Part shown: positions 1 through 6,824 of the stretch, in pieces
How the letters are laid out: the number at the start of each line of letters is the position of its first letter
How positions within the stretch are numbered: the stretch's first letter is position 1
NCBI GenBank assembly: GCA_035545535.1
Contig: DASZYF010000020.1
Location: forward strand, 1-11,823
DNA: 11,823 nucleotides
Direction: 5' to 3'
From: DASZYF01 sp035545535
GTDB taxonomy: Bacteria; Actinomycetota; Actinomycetes; Mycobacteriales; CAJCIY01
The notes under the pieces: generated by a model
The model's input: the letters and a program-made list of their open reading frames with translations, nothing else
Database searches by the model: none
What the model was told of the DNA's origin: nothing
Program-made: the position numbers and the translations under genes

Positions 1-1441
1 AGAGCGTCCAGTTCTCGATGTAGTAGTTGTCGAACCGGGCGCGCTCCTCGATGGAGGTGTCGCCCCGCAGGCCGTGCACCTGGCTCCAGCCGGTGAGGCC
101 GGCCGGCACGCGGTGCCGCGCGGTGTAGCGCGGGTAGAGGCCGGCGAACTGGTCGACGAAGTGCGGCCGCTCCGGACGCGGGCCGACGATGCTCATGTCG
201 CCGCGCAGGATGTTGATCAGCTGCGGCAGCTCGTCGAGGCTGCTCTGCCGCAGGAACTTCCCGATGGGGCCGAGCCGGTCGTCGTGCGCGATGTTCCAGT
301 TGGTCTGCGACTCGGTCTCGTCCGCCGGCTTGAGCGAGCGGAACTTCATGACCGAGAACGGCCGGCCGTCGAGCCCGACGCGGGTCTGGCGGAAGATCAC
401 GCCGGGGCCGCCCTCGAGCCGCACCGCGAGCGCGATGACCGCCATCAGCGGCGAGAGGATCGTCAGCGCGATGCCGGACGCGAGCAGGTCGAACGCGCGC
501 TTGAGGCGCCACGCAGGGCTGCGGAACGCGGGCGCGCGCAGGCGCACCAGCGGGAAGCCCCACAGCAGGTCGACGTCGCGGCTGGTGAAGTAGAGCTCGA
601 ACAGCCGCGGGACGAAGAAGATCTCGACGTCGAGCTTGTCGCAGGTGCGGATGACCTCGACCAGCATCGACTCGGGCAGCGAGCCGAACGCGACGACGAC
701 GTCACGCACGCCGAACTCGACGATGGTCTGCGCAAGCACGTCGTCGCCACCGAGCACCGGCACGCGCCGCTCGGAGGGCTGCAGCAGCGGGTCGGAGTCG
801 AGGTAGCCGACGGGGCGCAGGCCGTACTCGGCGTGGTCGTGCAGCAGGTCGACGACCTGCGCGCCCACCCGGCCCGCGCCCAGGATCAGCGTGGGGTGGC
901 CGACGACGCCGCGCGCCCGCGCGTGCCGGACGGCGGCGTAGCCGATCGTGCGGCCGGCGAGCGCGAAGGCGCCCAGGAGCACGCCGGTGAGGATGAGCTC
1001 GGCGCGGGCGTCGTCGCGGTGCAGCACGATGATCGCCGCGGCGACGGTGGCCGAGGACGCGATGGCGCGGGCCACGATGGCGACCGCGTCGTCGAGCGCG
1101 GACAGCGTGAGCCGCGACCGGTAGAGCGCCCCGAGCTGGTAGAGCACGATGGTGATGCCGAAGACCCACAGGTCGGCGAGCCGGGCCTGGGTCAGCGCGA
1201 CGGCGCCCCCGAACGCGAGCACGTCGATGGCGAGGAAGAACGGCGAGACGCCCCAGCGCAGCAGCGTGCGGTAGACGAACGGCCGGCGGCCGGGGCGCAG
1301 GCCTCGGGTGCCTTCGTCGCTGCGCTGGCGGGGCAGCGCGACGACGTTGGTCGCGTCGACCGGGGAGGCCGGGACGGTCTCCGTGGCCCGGGCCCGCGCC
1401 ACACGGCCACGGCGGAGTACGCGCTCCGTCGTGCCACTCAT
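1..1441 (-). CDS. Polyprenyl glycosylphosphotransferase (bacterial sugar transferase, WbaP/WcaJ type), 3' end cut by window edge
   Basis: This membrane enzyme is expected to transfer a sugar-1-phosphate from a nucleotide sugar to undecaprenyl phosphate, the first step of exopolysaccharide or capsule assembly. My own translation from ATG 1441 stays open for 480 codons to the window edge. Hydrophobic N-terminal helices (about 62-170) are followed by a Rossmann-like segment with GAGRVGAQVV (188-197) and YLDSD. A membrane hairpin lies at about 315-342. The catalytic domain carries KFRSL, the catalytic pair D403-E404 in SLDELPQLINILRGDMSIVG, then GPRPERP and PAGLTGWSQVHG. This is the complete family domain order. 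Family proteins run to about 500 residues, so only about 20 are probably missing. GAGGAG lies 12 nt before the ATG. An in-frame GTG at 1486 would add 15 residues without a clear ribosome site. The sugar donor cannot be told from sequence. Confidence 0.93.
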   Translation of the reverse strand, partial: MSGTTERVLRRGRVARARATETVPASPVDATNVVALPRQRSDEGTRGLRPGRRPFVYRTLLRWGVSPFFLAIDVLAFGGAVALTQARLADLWVFGITIVLYQLGALYRSRLTLSALDDAVAIVARAIASSATVAAAIIVLHRDDARAELILTGVLLGAFALAGRTIGYAAVRHARARGVVGHPTLILGAGRVGAQVVDLLHDHAEYGLRPVGYLDSDPLLQPSERRVPVLGGDDVLAQTIVEFGVRDVVVAFGSLPESMLVEVIRTCDKLDVEIFFVPRLFELYFTSRDVDLLWGFPLVRLRAPAFRSPAWRLKRAFDLLASGIALTILSPLMAVIALAVRLEGGPGVIFRQTRVGLDGRPFSVMKFRSLKPADETESQTNWNIAHDDRLGPIGKFLRQSSLDELPQLINILRGDMSIVGPRPERPHFVDQFAGLYPRYTARHRVPAGLTGWSQVHGLRGDTSIEERARFDNYYIENWTL

Positions 1442-1740
1442 GGGGGCGGGGCTCTCCTCGGGCGTGGCTTCGGGACTGGCCGTCACGAGAAGGCACTCAC
1501 GACGACCCGCGGGCGGGCGCTCACAAAAGTAACCGGCCGAAGCGTCTGGGCCGTTACGACGCAACCAACGATCACGAGGGGTGGATCGGCACGCTGCCCG
1601 ATCTTCCTAACCCTGACCGGTCACCCGACCGAGCGAAGATCAAGATCGTTTCGTCCGATCCGTGACGCTCTCCGGCGAGGAACGCCGCCGGCCCCCGCCA
1701 CGGAGCGTGACGAGGGCCGGGGGAAGAGCGCCGGTGACGG
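1442..1740. other. Intergenic region between the diiron gene and the sugar transferase
   Basis: Apart from the hairpin at 1688-1720 I see no convincing gene here. On the minus strand the stretch must hold the 5' region of the sugar transferase. It is locally less GC-rich around 1530-1660 (for example TTACTTTTG and GATCTTGATCTTC on the minus strand), as expected for a promoter region, but I could not assign a convincing -35/-10 pair. Confidence 0.5.
1688..1720 (-). terminator. Strand-specific hairpin terminator after the diiron gene
   Basis: In minus-strand RNA the arms CCGGCCCTCGTCACG and CGTGGCGGGGGCCGG pair over 15 positions (13 Watson-Crick, 2 G-U) around a 3-nt loop CTC. The hairpin begins about 20 nt past the diiron-gene stop codon. 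On the plus strand the two G-U pairs become A-C mismatches, so the structure favours minus-strand transcripts. There is no U-tract, which is common for high-GC actinobacterial terminators. It also insulates the downstream sugar transferase. Confidence 0.7.
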
Positions 1741-2856
1741 TCAGGCGGAGGCGCCCACGGCGATGGTCTCGGCCACCTGGCCGGCGCGGGCCGAGAGCTC
1801 CCGCTTGTCGCGGTCGAGCGCCTCGGCGAGGTCCTCGTCGTTGCGCATGAGAGCGTCGAGGTCGTTGCCCGCCATGTCGAGCACGCCCATGTCGGCGTAG
1901 GCCTTCTGGACCCGGTCGCCCCACAGGCCGATGTCCTTCACGCACGGGACGATCCGGTTGAACAGCTGGGCGCGGAACATGCGCATGAGCGGGCTGTTCT
2001 CCACGTACTCCATGCACTCGTCGACGTCGAAGCCGAGGTTCTCCCACACCTCGCGGGCCTGGAGCCGGTCACGCATGAGGTAGCAGCCCTCGACGACGAA
2101 CTCCTCGCGCTCGTCGAGCTCCTTGGCCGAGAGCTGGCTGTAGTACTCCTTCAGCGCCATCCGCCCGAAGGCCACGTGGCGGGCCTCGTCCTGCATGACG
2201 TAGGACAGGATCTGGTGCGCGAGCGGCGAACGGCCGCCGCCGGTGAGGTCGCGCAGGTAGCCGAACGCGGCGAGCGCCAGGCCCTCGATGAGCACCTGCA
2301 TGCCGAGGTAGGGCATGTCCCAGCGGCTGTCGGACAGCGTCTGGTCGAGCAGCGTCTTGAGGTGCGGGTTCATCGGGTAGAGCAGCCCGATCTTCTCCTG
2401 CAGGAAGCGGGAGTAGGTCTCGGCGTGCCGGGCCTCGTCCATCGTCTGGGTGGCGGCGTAGAACTTCGCCTCGATGCCCGGGACGCTCTCGACGATGCGG
2501 GCGCTGCAGATCATCGCCCCCTGCTCACCGTGCAGGAACTGGCTGAACTGCCAGGACGTCATGTGCTGGCCGATCTGGCGGCGCAGCTCCTCGTCCTTCT
2601 CGACCTTCTGCCACTGCCGGGAGCCGTAGATCGGGATCATCTCGTCGGGCTGGTTGAGGACGTTGTACGGGTCCACCTCGATCGACCAGTCGATGCGGGT
2701 GGCCTGGTCCCACTGCTTGTCCTTGCCCTTCTGGTACAGGTTCAGCAGCCGGTCGAAGCCCCCGTCGTACTCCCACGTGAAGCGGGCATCGCCGCTCATG
2801 GGGACGTTCCACGTCTCGTCGGCCACTGGCATCGCGTAGTGGTCGTAGGTGGTCAT
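1741..2856 (-). CDS. R2-like diiron ferritin-fold protein (putative oxygenase/oxidase)
   Basis: A 371-residue protein with the full carboxylate set of the ribonucleotide-reductase-R2/ferritin-like superfamily: E111 (HGEQGAM), E141-x-x-H144 (DEARHAE), E191 (LIEGLALAAFG) and E224-x-x-H227 (QDEARHVAFG). Two EARH motifs 83 residues apart, each preceded by a ligand Glu on its own helix, are the classic diiron four-helix-bundle pattern. No signal peptide or membrane segment is evident, so it should be cytoplasmic. I see no obvious R2 radical-tyrosine signature and no neighbouring nrdA-like gene, so ribonucleotide reduction is unlikely; an O2-dependent oxygenase, desaturase or oxidase role is inference. 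Its ATG overlaps the stop codon of the upstream TetR gene (ATGA), indicating translational coupling and shared control. A hairpin terminator follows. Substrate unknown. Confidence 0.9.
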   Translation of the reverse strand: MTTYDHYAMPVADETWNVPMSGDARFTWEYDGGFDRLLNLYQKGKDKQWDQATRIDWSIEVDPYNVLNQPDEMIPIYGSRQWQKVEKDEELRRQIGQHMTSWQFSQFLHGEQGAMICSARIVESVPGIEAKFYAATQTMDEARHAETYSRFLQEKIGLLYPMNPHLKTLLDQTLSDSRWDMPYLGMQVLIEGLALAAFGYLRDLTGGGRSPLAHQILSYVMQDEARHVAFGRMALKEYYSQLSAKELDEREEFVVEGCYLMRDRLQAREVWENLGFDVDECMEYVENSPLMRMFRAQLFNRIVPCVKDIGLWGDRVQKAYADMGVLDMAGNDLDALMRNDEDLAEALDRDKRELSARAGQVAETIAVGASA

Positions 2857-3440
2857 CGCGGTCCTTCCGTGGGTGCGGGGCTGAGCATCTTCGTGACGAT
2901 CAGGGCGGCCGTGGCGGCCGTGGTCTCGGGCGGTTCGGTCGGGAGGACGACGTGGCTCACGGTGAGCCGCACGACGATCTCGGCGACGGTGCGGACCTCG
3001 CGCAGCGACAGGTCCGGCCAGTAGGAGGTGACCCGGGCGACGAAGCGGTCGCGGGCGGCGTCGAGCAGGGGTTCGGCGCGGGTGGTGAGGAACGGCAGCA
3101 GCTGGGCGTCGCGGGCGCTGGTGAGGACGGCCTTGATGAGGGGGTCGTCGTGGGCCAGCTCGAGGGTGCGGCGCACGGCCGCGGCCACGGAGGCGGCGGC
3201 GTCCGGGTTGAGCTTCTCGTCCAGCGCGCGGTCGACCTCGGCCAGGAAGCGCTCGGTCTGGCGCCAGGCCATGGCCTCGGCGAGGCCGTCCTTCGAGCCG
3301 AACTCGTTGTAGAGGGTCTGCCGGCTGACCCCCGCGGCGCGCGCGACGTCGGCCATCCGCGCACGGTCCCAGTCCCCCGCGAGCACCGCGTCGTAGGCGG
3401 CGTCCAGGAGCGCGTCCCGCACTGCGCTCACCGGGGTCAC
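2853..3440 (-). CDS. TetR/AcrR-family transcriptional regulator
   Basis: A DNA-binding repressor-type protein. The N-terminal helix-turn-helix reads ADVARAAGVSRQTLYNEFGS (residues about 30-49 from the chosen start), an almost canonical TetR recognition unit, followed by KDGL. The rest is an alpha-helical ligand/dimer domain of about 140 residues with no recognisable ligand signature. I chose GTG 3440 (195 residues). The in-frame ATGs at 3467 and 3494 would place a strong palindrome and a -35/-10 pair (3449-3475) inside the coding sequence, and the HTH is intact without those residues. The GTG lies 8 nt from the -10-like hexamer and lacks a Shine-Dalgarno, which suggests a leaderless message. 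The stop overlaps the diiron gene start (ATGA), so it most likely regulates itself and that gene. Family assignment is secure; the start codon is less so. Confidence 0.9.
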   Translation of the reverse strand: MTPVSAVRDALLDAAYDAVLAGDWDRARMADVARAAGVSRQTLYNEFGSKDGLAEAMAWRQTERFLAEVDRALDEKLNPDAAASVAAAVRRTLELAHDDPLIKAVLTSARDAQLLPFLTTRAEPLLDAARDRFVARVTSYWPDLSLREVRTVAEIVVRLTVSHVVLPTEPPETTAATAALIVTKMLSPAPTEGPR

Positions 3441-3448
3441 GCGCCCAT

Positions 3449-3475
3449 GATTTACACGAACCGCCATCGTGTCAA
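3449..3475 (-). promoter_or_regulatory. TetR-gene promoter overlapped by a palindromic operator
   Basis: On the minus strand a perfect -35 TTGACA (3475-3470) is followed after 15 nt by TAAATC (3454-3449), and GTG 3440 sits where transcription would begin. The promoter is covered by an inverted repeat, TTGACACGA - 7 nt - TCGTGTAAA (3475-3451): 9-bp arms with one mismatch. Both promoter elements fall within or touch the arms, so a bound TetR dimer would block RNA polymerase. The 15-nt spacer is short. Binding by the adjacent regulator is inferred. Confidence 0.6.
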
Positions 3476-3489
3476 GAACCGGGTTGACA
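3470..3489. promoter_or_regulatory. Second operator-like inverted repeat TGTCAA-N8-TTGACA
   Basis: Perfect 6-bp arms TGTCAA and TTGACA separated by 8 nt. The left arm is shared with the larger palindrome at 3451-3475, giving three spaced half-sites. The right arm also reads as a plus-strand -35 (TTGACA, 3484-3489), but no good -10 follows at 16-18 nt, so a divergent promoter toward hisN is only a possibility. It may be a second binding site for the TetR protein. Confidence 0.4.
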
Positions 3490-3789
3490 TCCACAGGGCC
3501 GGCGTACAGATCCGGTGTCCGGCGTCACTGACGCGGTCGCCTGGCGGCGAGCGCCGGAACGACGGCTGACGAGGTGGGCGCGTGGTTCGCCCGGCTGCTC
3601 GCTGCGGGCAGCTCGTCGCCGGCGGAGATCTAGCGCCGCTGACGACGACCCGGCGCCAGCTGCTCGCTGCCGGCGGCGAGAGAGCGCCGCCCCCGACGAG
3701 CCGACGTGCACTCCTCGTCGTCGGCGGCGAACCCGGCGTCGGCCGGCCGCGTGCGCGTGCCGTACGGCGTCGATCGGCAGGATGGGCGG
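3490..3789. other. Non-coding stretch upstream of hisN
   Basis: No gene is supportable here. All frames give low-complexity Arg/Ala/Gly/Pro-rich translations, and the open frames are shadows of high GC. The main content is the degenerate 51-bp tandem repeat at 3612-3764 and related sequence from about 3541. The hisN ribosome binding site AGGA lies at 3779-3782. Confidence 0.5.
3612..3764. repeat. Degenerate 51-bp tandem repeat, three units
   Basis: Units start at 3612, 3663 and 3714, each opening with CTCGtcGcCGGCGGc-like sequence. Units 1 and 2 match at about 35 of 51 positions by hand alignment; unit 3 matches mainly over its first 20. In one plus frame the units translate to related 17-residue segments (QLVAGGDLAPLTTTRR, QLLAAGGERAPPPTSRR, ALLVVGGEPGVGRPRAR). 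There is no credible start or ribosome site for that frame, so I treat the repeat as non-coding or as a relic. Confidence 0.45.
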
Positions 3790-4593
3790 GTGGACGACGA
3801 CCTGGCGCTGGCGCTGGAGCTGGCCGACGCGGCGGACGCGATCACGCTCGGCCGCTTCCGGGCGGCAGACCTGGTGGTGACCACGAAGCCGGACACCACG
3901 CCGGTCACCGACGCCGACCAGGCCGCCGAGGCCGAGGTCCGCCGCCTGCTCGCCCGCGCCCGCCCGGGCGACGCCGTGCTCGGCGAGGAGGAGGGCGAGA
4001 CCGCCGGCACCGGCGGGCGCCGGTGGATCGTCGACCCGATCGACGGCACCAAGTCCTATGCGCGCGGCGTCGCGGTGTGGGCGACGCTGCTGGCGCTCGA
4101 GGTCGACGGCGAGGTCGTGCTCGGCGTGGTCAGCGCGCCGGCCCTGCACCGGCGCTGGTGGGCGAGCCGCGGCGGGGGCGCCTGGGCCGACGACGGCCTG
4201 TTCGAGCCGGGCACCGAGGCGCCCCGGCGGCTCGCGGTCTCACAGGTGTCGGCGCTGTCCGACGCGTCGCTGTCCTACTCCTCGCTGTCCGGCTGGGCGG
4301 CCCGGCCTCAGGGCCTCGGCGCGTTCCTCGGACTGGCCGACGCCTGCTGGCGGACCCGCGCCTACGGCGACTTCTGGTCGCACGTGCAGGTGGCCGAGGG
4401 CTGCGTCGACCTCTCCTGCGAGCCCGAGGTCAGCCGCTGGGACCTCGCCGCGCTGCAGCCGATCGTCGAGGAGGCGGGCGGGCGCTTCACCGACCTCTCC
4501 GGCGTCCGTGGGCCGGGCGGCGGCAGCGTGCTGGCCAGCAACGGCCGGCTGCACGACGCCGCCCTCGCGCTGCTCACCCCCGAACGCGCGTGA
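3790..4593 (+). CDS. hisN: Histidinol-phosphatase, inositol-monophosphatase family (HisN)
   Basis: A Mg2+-dependent phosphatase expected to dephosphorylate L-histidinol phosphate, the penultimate step of histidine synthesis; in actinobacteria this is done by an IMPase-family enzyme. From GTG 3790 it is 267 residues, normal for the family. Visible motifs are the N-terminal DDLALALELADAADAITLGRF typical of HisN, K33, the metal-binding GEEE (65-68), the DPIDGTK catalytic motif (82-88) followed by SYARGVAVWATLLALE, and the C-terminal metal site W217-D218 in SRWDLAALQPIVEEAGG. The AGGA at 3779-3782 sits 7 nt before the GTG and fixes the start; an in-frame ATG at 3706 would add 28 low-complexity residues from the repeat region. 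No other his genes are nearby, which is usual for hisN. A general inositol or fructose-bisphosphate phosphatase is the main alternative. Confidence 0.88.
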   Translation: MDDDLALALELADAADAITLGRFRAADLVVTTKPDTTPVTDADQAAEAEVRRLLARARPGDAVLGEEEGETAGTGGRRWIVDPIDGTKSYARGVAVWATLLALEVDGEVVLGVVSAPALHRRWWASRGGGAWADDGLFEPGTEAPRRLAVSQVSALSDASLSYSSLSGWAARPQGLGAFLGLADACWRTRAYGDFWSHVQVAEGCVDLSCEPEVSRWDLAALQPIVEEAGGRFTDLSGVRGPGGGSVLASNGRLHDAALALLTPERA

Positions 4594-4641
4594 TCCGTGC
4601 GAGATCGGCCCGAAGATCGAACCGATCTCGCACGGATCACG
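4589..4641. terminator. Perfect 20-bp stem between convergent genes, likely bidirectional terminator
   Basis: Arms 4589-4608 (CGTGATCCGTGCGAGATCGG) and 4622-4641 are exact reverse complements around a 13-nt loop. The stem includes the hisN stop codon (4591-4593) and lies 12 nt beyond the stop of the convergent NlpC/P60 gene, so it can end both transcripts. There is no T-tract on either side. A smaller nested palindrome (GATCGAACCGATC) could form an alternative fold. Confidence 0.8.
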
Positions 4642-4653
4642 AGGTGGCGGTGG

Positions 4654-5367
4654 TCAGCCGCGGGGGCGGGTGATGCCGATGATCCGCTGCCACGGGACGG
4701 GCACGCGCCACACGGGCGTGCCGCTGTGCGAGGCCTCGATCATCCAGCCGTCGCCGACGTAGAGCGCGACGTGGCCCATGCCGGCGAACTCGAGGATGTC
4801 GCCGGGGCGCGCGTTGCCCCGGCTGCGGATGCGCGTGCCCTCGGACAGCTGCGCGCCGCTGTAGTGGGCGAGCGAGACGCCCGCCTTGCCCCAGACGTAG
4901 CGGGTGAGCCCGGAGCAGTCGAACGCGTACGGGCCGGCCGAGCCGTAGGAGTACGGCCGGCCGAGCTCGTGGTAGGCCCAGGCCACGGCGACGCGGGCGC
5001 CGTAGGGCAGCGACCCATGGGCCTGGCGCTTGAGCGTGTGCAGGCTCTTGTACATCGCCGGCAGGTTCACCCGCGACACCGACGGGTGCATCAGCGCGTA
5101 GCGCTGCTTGGCGGCGGCGCTGTGCGCGACCCGCCAGCGGATCTGCGCGCGCTTCTGCTGCGCGACCCGGGCCCGGTCCTCCGCGGCCTCCGCATGGGCG
5201 GCCCGGTACTCGGGCGCTTGCGAGGAGCTGGCGGCGGCCGCGGGTGCGGCGGCCCGGTGGTGGGAACCATGGGAGGCGGCGGCCGGGATGGCCGCCGCGG
5301 AGACCATGGCCGTTGCCAGGGCAACCGAAGCGAGGGCGCGCGCGGGCGCGCGAAGTGGGCGGACCAC
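4654..5367 (-). CDS. Secreted NlpC/P60 peptidoglycan endopeptidase
   Basis: A predicted exported cysteine peptidase that cuts peptide stems of peptidoglycan. Of 237 residues, 1-31 form a signal peptide (RAPAR n-region, hydrophobic 12-30, AAA-SH cleavage site). Residues 35-115 are Ala-rich and charged, probably a helical linker. The C-terminal NlpC/P60 domain starts at about 122: catalytic C151 in YAFDCSGLTRYVWGKAG, then RPGDILEF, catalytic H199 in MGHVALYVGDG, and H214 in IEASHSG as the likely third polar residue. The end GITRPRG is typical. No LysM, SH3 or choline-binding module is present. The start is GTG 5367; the only Shine-Dalgarno-like run, GGAG, is 13 nt away, which is poor, and this fits riboswitch control from the leader immediately upstream. 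It converges on hisN. The exact bond cut is not determinable here. Confidence 0.93.
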   Translation of the reverse strand: MVRPLRAPARALASVALATAMVSAAAIPAAASHGSHHRAAAPAAAASSSQAPEYRAAHAEAAEDRARVAQQKRAQIRWRVAHSAAAKQRYALMHPSVSRVNLPAMYKSLHTLKRQAHGSLPYGARVAVAWAYHELGRPYSYGSAGPYAFDCSGLTRYVWGKAGVSLAHYSGAQLSEGTRIRSRGNARPGDILEFAGMGHVALYVGDGWMIEASHSGTPVWRVPVPWQRIIGITRPRG

Positions 5368-5394
5368 GGGAGGGACGGGCTCCGTTCGCGTCGT

Positions 5395-5567
5395 GCCGCC
5401 TACCGGGTGAGCTGACGGGTTCGGGCGCGACGCTGCCCTACCGCTTCGGGGACTGGCCCTTGTGCGGATTCACCCCTGGACCTCGCGGTCCGATCCCTGA
5501 CGCCGGGTGGTTCTGGTGGTGTCGGCGCCCGGGTGGGTCCCCGGCTGCCCTTGCGGGCACTCGGCGG
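5395..5567 (-). ncRNA. Cyclic di-AMP riboswitch (ydaO/yuaA type) in the leader of the NlpC/P60 gene
   Basis: Read on the minus strand, the leader holds the conserved ydaO-class blocks in order: GCCGGGGACCCACC (5545-5532), GGGGTGAATCC (5476-5466), GGTAGGG (5442-5436), CCGAACCCGTCAGCT (5424-5410) and ACCCGGTAGGCG (5408-5397). The closing P1 can form from CGCC (5566-5563) with GGCG (5400-5397). A side hairpin GTGCCCGCAAGGGCA caps one arm. The aptamer ends about 28 nt before the GTG start, leaving no room for a large intrinsic terminator, so a translational or compact switch is likely. In actinobacteria this class is known upstream of resuscitation-promoting and NlpC/P60 hydrolase genes, where c-di-AMP generally lowers expression. 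Identification is by recognition of conserved blocks; the boundaries are approximate. Confidence 0.9.
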
Positions 5568-5766
5568 TGTCGGCCGCGGACCTGGGAGGTCCGCTGCTGC
5601 ACCGACGACCCGTCGCTGGCTTGCGCGGATCCTGCAGTCACCTTCGACGAGAACGTGAACGGCTCCTTACCGCCGAACGGACCGTTGTGCGTCCGGTGTC
5701 TTTCGCGTGATCGCCGCGTGACCTGCAGATGTGAGCCGGCCCACTCGGCCCGCCTCCGGTGGGCGG
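5568..5766. other. Intergenic region upstream of the riboswitch
   Basis: The stretch between the riboswitch and the amidohydrolase stop codon must carry the promoter of the riboswitch transcript on the minus strand, but I find no clear -35/-10 pair. A short stem CCGCC (5750-5754) / GGCGG (5762-5766) abuts the amidohydrolase stop and could be a weak terminator. No gene is seen. Confidence 0.4.
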
Positions 5767-6738
5767 TCAGCCGGCCTGCTCGAACCAGCGCCGCGGCGAC
5801 CCGATGAGGAGCTCGTCGACCTGCTCCGGGGGCACCCCGCGGTCGAGGAGGGCGGGCACGACGTCGCGCCCGACGTGGAAGTAGTTCCAGTTCACCATCA
5901 GCGCGGCGGTCGACGGCTCCATCCAGTCCAGGTAGCAGGCGGCGTCCTGCGCGAGCGCCATCTGTCCGGCGAAGCCGCGGCGGCACAGCTCGACGACGGT
6001 GTCGACCCGCTGGTCGAACGAGACGTGCAGCTCGATGCCGAACCGGTCCATGCCGAGGAAGTAGCCCTTCTCGGCGAGCTCGGTGAGGTGGTCGACGTCG
6101 TCGGTGTCGCCGCTGTGCGCCAGCTGCACGGCGCTCGGCGGCACGCCTTCTTCGTCGAGCACCCGCGCGACCTCGAGGCCGGTCTTCGTGCCGGGGTGCG
6201 TGTGCACCATCACCGGCGTCCCGGTCTGCCGGTTCGTCTGCGCCACCGCGCGCAGCACGCGCTCGACACCGGTGGTGAGCCCGGGTTCGTCGATCGCGCA
6301 CTTGAGCAGTGCGGCCTTCACACCGGTGCCCTGGATGCCGTCACGGATGTCGCCGACGAACAGGTCCACCATCGGCTCCGGCAGGCTCTCGTGGACGCCG
6401 CGTCCCCGGTAGCGGAAGAAGTTGGGCGCATCGCCGTAGGTGTACACACCCGTGGCCACGACGATGTTGAGGTCGGGCACGGCCTCGTTGATGCGCTGGA
6501 TGCGCGGGATGTTGCGACCAAGGCCGTCGACGGTGGGGTCGACGATCGTCTGGATCCCGCTGTCCCGAAGCTCTCGCAGCTTGGTGATCGCCTCGGCGAC
6601 CTTCGCCTCCTCGTCGAACTCGCCCGGCCACTGCAGCTGCGTCTCGGTCGTCATGACGAACACGTGCTCGTGGATGAGCGTCCTGCCCATCTCGCTCGTC
6701 GGGATCGGTCCGCGGACGGTCTCCACCTCGGTGCGCAT
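5767..6738 (-). CDS. Phosphotriesterase-family metal-dependent hydrolase (putative lactonase/esterase)
   Basis: A binuclear-metal TIM-barrel hydrolase of 323 residues, normal for the family. All family ligands are visible: H23-E-H25 (LIHEHVF), the likely carboxylated bridging lysine K146 (ALLKCAID), H179 (MVHTHPG), H208 (QLAHSGDTDD) and D265 (ALAQDAACY). Family members with similar GDTDDVDHL and LGMDRFG blocks include phosphotriesterases, acyl-homoserine lactonases and other lactonases. The residue before the catalytic Asp is Gln where I expect His (LSHDA) in many relatives. The start ATG 6738 is set by GAAGG 7 nt upstream; longer open frames upstream are antisense to livG. It is cytoplasmic, with no signal peptide. 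It diverges from an ABC importer operon, so it may act on an imported ester or lactone, which is inference. True phosphotriesterase activity on organophosphates is not implied. Confidence 0.9.
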   Translation of the reverse strand: MRTEVETVRGPIPTSEMGRTLIHEHVFVMTTETQLQWPGEFDEEAKVAEAITKLRELRDSGIQTIVDPTVDGLGRNIPRIQRINEAVPDLNIVVATGVYTYGDAPNFFRYRGRGVHESLPEPMVDLFVGDIRDGIQGTGVKAALLKCAIDEPGLTTGVERVLRAVAQTNRQTGTPVMVHTHPGTKTGLEVARVLDEEGVPPSAVQLAHSGDTDDVDHLTELAEKGYFLGMDRFGIELHVSFDQRVDTVVELCRRGFAGQMALAQDAACYLDWMEPSTAALMVNWNYFHVGRDVVPALLDRGVPPEQVDELLIGSPRRWFEQAG

Positions 6739-6824
6739 GACTGCACCTTCGCAGGGGAGCGCAGAAGAGGGCCGCATTGGGTTCGAGCGACGCACCCAGC
6801 GCGATGCAACCGTGACCTGGCGGT

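Noticed and set aside
74..1900. Very long plus-strand open frame of 608 codons over the sugar transferase
   Set aside because: Its translation is Arg/Asp/Glu/His-rich low-complexity sequence typical of the antisense of a high-GC gene; the minus strand encodes a clear sugar transferase and the end of the diiron gene.
3484..3512. Plus-strand promoter for hisN using TTGACA at 3484-3489
   Set aside because: No acceptable -10 at 16-18 nt (CAGATC at 17); kept only as an operator half-site.
3523..3633. Short plus-frame segment ending ADEVGAWFARLLAAGSSS and a stop at 3631-3633, resembling a protein C-terminus
   Set aside because: The frame opens right after a stop codon, has no plausible start or ribosome site, and overlaps the degenerate repeat; too little to call a pseudogene.
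5750..5766. CCGCC/GGCGG hairpin as terminator of the phosphotriesterase-family gene
   Set aside because: Only 5 bp and abutting the stop codon; expected by chance at this GC content.
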